DNA of 64,000 bases from Trogon surrucura (Eukaryota; Chordata; Aves; Trogoniformes; Trogonidae). The notes below the pieces were generated by a model. The model worked only from the letters and a program-made list of their open reading frames with translations, was not told the origin of the DNA and did no database searches. The DNA lies in contig CM036619.1 of assembly GCA_020746105.1 (NCBI GenBank), forward strand, positions 11,012,238 through 11,076,237, written 5' to 3'. Positions 59,001-64,000 of the stretch are shown piece by piece. The position numbers were made by a program, and so were the translations under genes. Every line of letters starts with the position of its first letter. Within the stretch, counting starts at the first letter, position 1.

Positions 59001-60014
59001 AAAAACCATTATGGAAGTTGTCACGTTCTGTGACATGTTGATCAAGGTTCCCCACCAAGCAAGGGGCTTTACTTAACCTCAGACCTGCTTTTGAGCTGTG
59101 CACACATCCACACACAAACATACAAGCACAAGTCAACAGACCCACAGTGTCATGGAGCCAAATGATATTCTTTCAAAGCACTGGCCTGGGAGAGGAGGCC
59201 AGAGACCTTTGGCAGCGCTCAGACCTCCCAGCCTGAGAAGAGAGGCCCTCAGATTGCTCTGTGGCTGCACATGTTCTGTCAACTGATTTCAGACCTTGGG
59301 AACATGACAAGAGCTTTACAACCTCCTCCATCTATTAATGCTCTTCACCCACCTTGATGAACACACTCAAAGGATGGGATATGACAGGACGCAAGGCAAG
59401 GAGAGGGGGCATTTTCTCCCCATTCCCTTAACACCAAAGTGTGTGTTTTCAGCACTTGAGGGCTACTAATTAATTCACATGGTTCTTTGCTTTAGCATAA
59501 ACCTGTTGTAAACCCTCGTGCAGCTCCATTAGCTAGAGTAGTTCAGCTACAGTAAGATGCCTGAGTCAAGTCTCATGTCCTTTCCTTCCAGGATAGTTTT
59601 GTTAAAAAGCAAAAGGTACAAAAGACTGGATAGATACAGAACCATATACAAAGAATATTCAGGAATGAGACAGAACCATCCTACATCCTGAGCTCTCTAC
59701 CAGAGAAATCCCTGTTGCCGTTAGATCTTGACATATGCTTGCTCTTGACCTCGCTCATGGGACTCTATGTCAACAGGTCACACAGATACACCAATGTATA
59801 CAAACAGGACACAGGACCACCTTCCATTTTCAGGTGCATTTCTAGTGTTAGTGCCTTACCCGAAGACATGCCAGCTCCTCTGAAAGTAATCTATCATGGG
59901 CAAGTATAGACAGGCAGAGCGCTGATGATCTCTTGGCTGACCAACCAGGCTACTTTCTATGACAAGACAACTGTGTAAGTTGGAAGAAGTCATAATTCCC
60001 TGATGCTCATGATT
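56084..60014. other. Unassigned interval
   Basis: No gene or element was recognised apart from the short CA tract listed separately. A minus-strand frame at 57636-57875 contains a possible acceptor (TTTCTACACCATCTCAG near 57772) and a possible donor (AATG|GTGAGA near 57672), but neither is strong enough for a call. Confidence 0.45.
58746..58762. repeat. (CA)8 microsatellite
   Basis: A short perfect AC/CA tract of about eight units. Confidence 0.9.
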
Positions 60015-60088
60015 TGCAGCTCGAGCACTGTGTCCAGTTTTGGTTTTCCCAGTACAAGAAACACATCGATGTAATTGACCAAAATGCA
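60015..60088 (+). mobile_element. Small internal CR1 LINE fragment
   Basis: About 70 bases translate as LEHCVQFWFSQYKKHIDVID, the highly conserved [20 protein letters not shown]-type segment of the CR1 C-terminal domain. No 3' UTR follows, so this is an orphan remnant of an old copy. Confidence 0.72.
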
Positions 60089-62454
60089 TTTGCTCTGTAA
60101 TCCAGCTGTGCTTGATTCCAGGACTAATGCTTTATACAGGATGAGCGTTGCAGCATTGATTCAGATCACAGTACAGGTTTTCGCCCAGGAACACTATTCC
60201 TTAGAAGAAAGACTACTTTTGTATTTGTAACAATTTCAGCTGGGATTTTAAGGGCAGGAAAAGAGTATTTTTTTCAAACAGAACTACAAGTATGACTAGT
60301 TTGACTGCAGTGGATGCCTTTTACTATGAGTTTATGTCTGGTCAAGTAGAAACTGGTACAGGTGTTTACAGACAAAGCCTAGGCATTAAGATGTGACAAG
60401 TAAGGCCCTGTACATCAGATTGCTTACCACTGCTCTTTGGTATCCCCATGTTTTTGAGCTGTCTTTCCTTCTGTTTCTTCTCCCTATTTGTACAGCATGT
60501 TTTTAATTGCATCAGCAGTAATCTATTATTCTCTTATAATCTCTCTGTAGACCAGAACAAAACTCCTCCCCAGCCATTTCACATTTCTTTCACACTGGTT
60601 TTTATCAGCTCTCTGAAGATGAAGGGTTTCTTCCCTTCCTTGCCATATGAGAGCAATAACAGATATTCAGCATGCACACAATTTTCAAGAAAGACAGTAT
60701 CTGAAAACAGTACCTGAAAGTTCAACAGAAATATGTATTTCAAAATTGCGTCCAGAATTGCAAAATTCACATATGTTCCAACCTCACCACTGAGGCTCTT
60801 GAATCCCAAAGCCTTCATCTTGTCTGTACACGTAAATAACACAAGCCAGGGACTGTTCCTTTGCGCTGAAGCCAACTGCCCAGCAGCTCGTACCCAGACA
60901 GCTAAGCCCTTTCACCTCGCCAGAACAAGGTGCCTGCAGCCAAATTACTAGTGGGGATGGCTCCTGGCCAGTGCGAGTCCCCAGACAGTGCCCAGGCGTT
61001 GTCTGGAGAAGCGCTCGCTGGTGTGGGCTGGAGCTGTGCTAACAGCTCACAGTATGGACAGGTACACGCCAGAGCTCACGGCTATGCCTTGTCCCCATTT
61101 AACCTGTTGGGATAAACCTAGACACAACCTCCTCCGGCTCTTGTATTTGCAGGCTTTTCCTCCTTCTCTTGGTCATCGCGGAAGAAAGGTCTCTGTTAAG
61201 CCAAAGCTCAACTGCAGTTTAAAAATCGTGTCAACGAGGGCTGAAAAATAACAAGACAGTACATAAATTCTCAGAGTTTTTTGGTATTATTTATCAGAAC
61301 TGACGGTTCAAGGTGTCTTTTAAGGGCTAAGACAACTGTTGTTTCTCAGGAAGCAGACTGGTAGTCACACAGGGAGGAATTGGGGCAAGTATCTGCCAAG
61401 TTCTGGATATACAACATTAGACAAGAGGTGACAGATCAAATACTGCATGTCTGTCACTTACAGTCTGTTCTCTAAAGCTCCAAAAGACACAGCTCTTATT
61501 TTAACGTCGTGTTTCCACAGCCTTACTACAGTATCCTTGCACAACTTGATGGAGACACATCCCTGAGGGTCCACCTCGTATGCACTGGCCCTGGCTGCCA
61601 TTTATCATCGCAATGGAAGTGCTCATGAATTCCTCTCCACATACACTAGTTTATTTAGAGATAATTTGAGTTGCCACATGTTTGAACAGGGCCTTTCATT
61701 GGAAAACTCTTAAGCAGCCAGACGGAGGGAGGGCTGGGGGAGAGCCATGATAAAGTGTTTCAAGCAAAGGAGGACACCCCGAACAGTTCCACCTCTGCAG
61801 CACCAGCAGGCAGCTTGCAGCTGGAGGGAAACACCAGCACAAACAACTGTCACTTTTTGCTTGGCCAAAACCAGGAATTGTGTACATTTATTTAAACTCA
61901 GCTGACTATGAATATACACGTATGTAATATTGACCATGGGTGCAGCAGTGACATGGTTCAGTTGCATCTTGTTCTCTGTTGACCCTTTCCAGACAGACCA
62001 GAAATTGGTAATTCTAGGGGAAAAAAAAGAAAGAAAAACAACAAAAAAACCCTCAAGACTGGAAAAAAAAGGTTGAAAAAAGGTGTGCTTTCCTTCTCAC
62101 TACCTTGAAATAAACTGAAGTTTGTATTAACAGAGCCTCAGAGCATGCCAGATTTCCACCATCCTAGAGGGAACGCTTGAAGATGTGTTTCATTAATCAA
62201 GATATGAGAAGTCTGGTACAGCACATAGCTGCCTGCACTGTGAGTAAGTGTTAAGCAGTGTCTCGCTGATCGCTTTACGATTACAATTGTAATTACAATT
62301 GCATCTTCAAATTTTAATCCATAAATGTGGAAGAAGGAGCCAGATTGTGAGCCACCAACATCTGATATATGAAGGACATGGTCACTTGTCGAGCTGGAGC
62401 AGAAAACCCCATTCTTTGGCAGTGGAGAGCACATATTTCCTAGTCTTAGTCAGT
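60089..62454. other. Unassigned interval
   Basis: A GC-richer patch at 60870-61240 has overlapping plus-strand frames without recognised domains. A 14-base palindrome, ATTACAATTGTAAT, lies at 62280-62293 and is partly repeated just after. Nothing else stands out. Confidence 0.45.
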
Positions 62455-62813
62455 GTGGGGTGACTTTATTAATGTTTATAAATATGTAAAGGGTGAGTGT
62501 CAGGAGGACAGAGCCAGGCTATTCTCAGGGATGTCCAATGACAGGACAAGGGGCAATGGGTGGAAGCTGGAGCATAGGAGGTTCCACAAAAATATTAGGA
62601 AAACCTTTTTCACTGTGAGAGTGACAGAGCACTGGCACAGGCTGCCCAGGGAAGTTGTAGAGCCTCCATCTTCAGAGATTTTCAAAACTCGCCTGGATGT
62701 GTTCCTGCGTGACCTACTGCAGATGATCCTGCTTTGGCAAGGGGGGGTTGGTCTGGACGATCTTTTGAGGTCCCTTCCAACCCTGAACATTCTGTGATTC
62801 TGTAATTCTGTAA
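62455..62813 (+). mobile_element. Young CR1 LINE, 3' end
   Basis: About 360 bases read on as [20 protein letters not shown] and [20 protein letters not shown]. They continue to [21 protein letters not shown] and then past the normal stop (CTACTGCAGATGATC where CTACTGTAGGTGATC is usual). The 3' UTR ends in three tail units (ATTCTGTG, ATTCTGTA and a partial one). It closely matches the 16.1-16.5 kb copy, so it is the same young subfamily. Confidence 0.95.
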
Positions 62814-63597
62814 CTGCATTGACTAAACACATACGGATACATTTAATTATTGACATGAACATCAGTCCAAAACCAGGCCACTTACTTACTACGTTGGTCT
62901 GTGGAAATTTCAGCTAATAATTGATCTCCAAAAGAACTCTAGCTACCTCTCAGGAGGTGAAAACTCCACCTAATGACCCCCCCATCATGATACTAGACAC
63001 CAGCACTAAATATTGTAATACCTCCATGAAATCAAGCTCACTCCTTAGAGAGACCTGACTTCCAAGCACGGGCAAAATCTTGACTGCTGAATGCATACTA
63101 GACCAAAGACTGGTCTCTGCTAGATAAAACTTGCAAGAACAATATTAATGATAGCTCAAGCTACACAGAACTGCGCTTTACTTCACCTAGATCTACAGAT
63201 GGGATTATTCCACCATCAACAACAGCATCTCTAGAATTTAGGTCATGACTAGACGTCACCATCAACCATTATAATTTCCAGCCTACAGTTTGTCCCGTTT
63301 AACTAATTTGGACTGTTATCAATACACACAAGGACCTTTTGTTCTTTGCATGTTGTCATCTATAGTGATTTTAATTTGTCTGGTGTCAGCCACATTATTC
63401 CCCCATGCAGGGCAAGTGAAAACTAAGAGTAAACAGCTTTGTGTGGAGAAAGGTCCTCCAGTCTGGAGACTGGTGAAAAAGATATACTATGTCTACCTAC
63501 AAAAAGGGCAGACCTGTCAACATTGTTTTAGTTCCAGAGAAAACTATGGAACAAATCTTTTATAAAGATATTTACAGGTACACAAATGGCAAGAAGC
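62814..63597. other. Unassigned interval
   Basis: AT-rich sequence. A 91-codon plus-strand frame at 63290-63565 has a hydrophobic stretch but no recognised homology and no splice context. Confidence 0.5.
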
Positions 63598-63980
63598 TGA
63601 CTCTGAAAAGCCTACATGGATAAACCAAAGGGTCAATCATGCTTGACCAAATGACTTGCTAAGTGGATAAGGGCAAAGCTGTGGATATCATTTACCCTGA
63701 TTTTAGCAAGGTGTTTGACACAGCCTCCCTCAAAATCCTTTTTGACAAGTCATTAAGAAAGATATGGACTGGACAGATGAAATACAAAACAGTTGAGAAA
63801 TTGACTGAGGTGTTGAACTCAAAGGATGGTGTTTAAAGGCTCAAAGTCATGCTGGCATCTGAGCACAAAGTTAATTTCTTCTGGAGTCAATGCAATTCAG
63901 CTTTATAAATGATCAGGAAGCTAGAATTAAATACATCATCACCAAATCTGAGGATGAACTAAGCTGAGAGAGGAGGTAGA
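63598..63980 (+). mobile_element. Ancient CR1 LINE, reverse transcriptase core, continuing toward the window edge
   Basis: A strongly decayed copy can be followed in order. A KGQSCLTK block (about 63632) leads to GKAVDIIYPDFSKVFDTASL (63674-63733), which is motif A with both Asp. ILFDKSLRK comes next. Much later INDQEARIKYIITKSEDELS (about 63906-63965) corresponds to the INDLDEGxExxISKFADDT region. The sequence between the last two blocks is scrambled by indels and stops. It is one of the oldest CR1 pieces here and may continue beyond the end of the window. Confidence 0.75.
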
Positions 63981-64000
63981 TATATGGAAAGGCAAAGCCA

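Overview
This window looks like non-genic DNA, intergenic or deep-intronic, from a bird. The main evidence is the repeat content. Fifteen or so pieces of chicken-repeat-1 (CR1) LINE, of clearly different ages, are scattered on both strands, nearly all 5'-truncated. Several keep the typical avian CR1 3' end, a short 8-bp tail repeat of the ATTCTGTG or ATTCTATG type. There is also one avian ERVL-like long terminal repeat, and there are no mammalian Alu, L1 or B elements. The youngest CR1 subfamily here has the GGATTAGATGATC-like and CTCTGGCAGGG-like 3' region typical of neoavian CR1. Species-level placement is inference. The background is AT-rich, and no window-wide protein-coding gene can be recognised.

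Layout. 1-5.5 kb is mostly unassigned, with a short CR1 tail at 3.9 kb. 5.5-6.3 kb is an old CR1 split by a foreign segment of about 185 bp. 7.3-8.0 kb is a solo ERVL-like LTR. 9.0-9.25 kb is an ancient CR1 on the minus strand. 11.3-12.2 kb holds an eroded, coding-looking stretch that ends at a consensus splice donor. 14.26-14.89 kb is a very long TTTC microsatellite that abuts the best-preserved element in the window. That element is a CR1 at about 14.90-16.49 kb with 488 uninterrupted codons of reverse transcriptase and C-terminal domain. Further CR1 pieces lie at 18.26-19.07 (-), 20.18-20.29 (+), 31.17-31.49 (-), 34.04-35.82 (+, long but broken), 42.37-42.80 (+), 43.61-43.72 (+), 46.24-47.17 (+), 55.10-56.08 (-), 60.02-60.09 (+), 62.46-62.81 (+) and 63.60-63.98 kb (+, heavily decayed).

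Between the repeats, a few short open segments on the minus strand are bounded by good splice signals. They lie near 52.75, 51.7 and 43.5 kb, and the last two are phase-compatible. A GC/CpG-rich patch at 50.46-50.72 kb sits just downstream of a strong polypyrimidine-AG. These are the only hints of a host gene. If they are real, the window would be introns of a minus-strand gene, and the mild excess of plus-strand CR1 insertions (11 of 15) would fit that. None of these segments could be matched to a known protein by eye, so they are listed at low confidence.

Simple repeats include a 13-unit GATA tract, an AAAAT pentamer tract, an AATT tract, a T27 run, and a T10A13 block.
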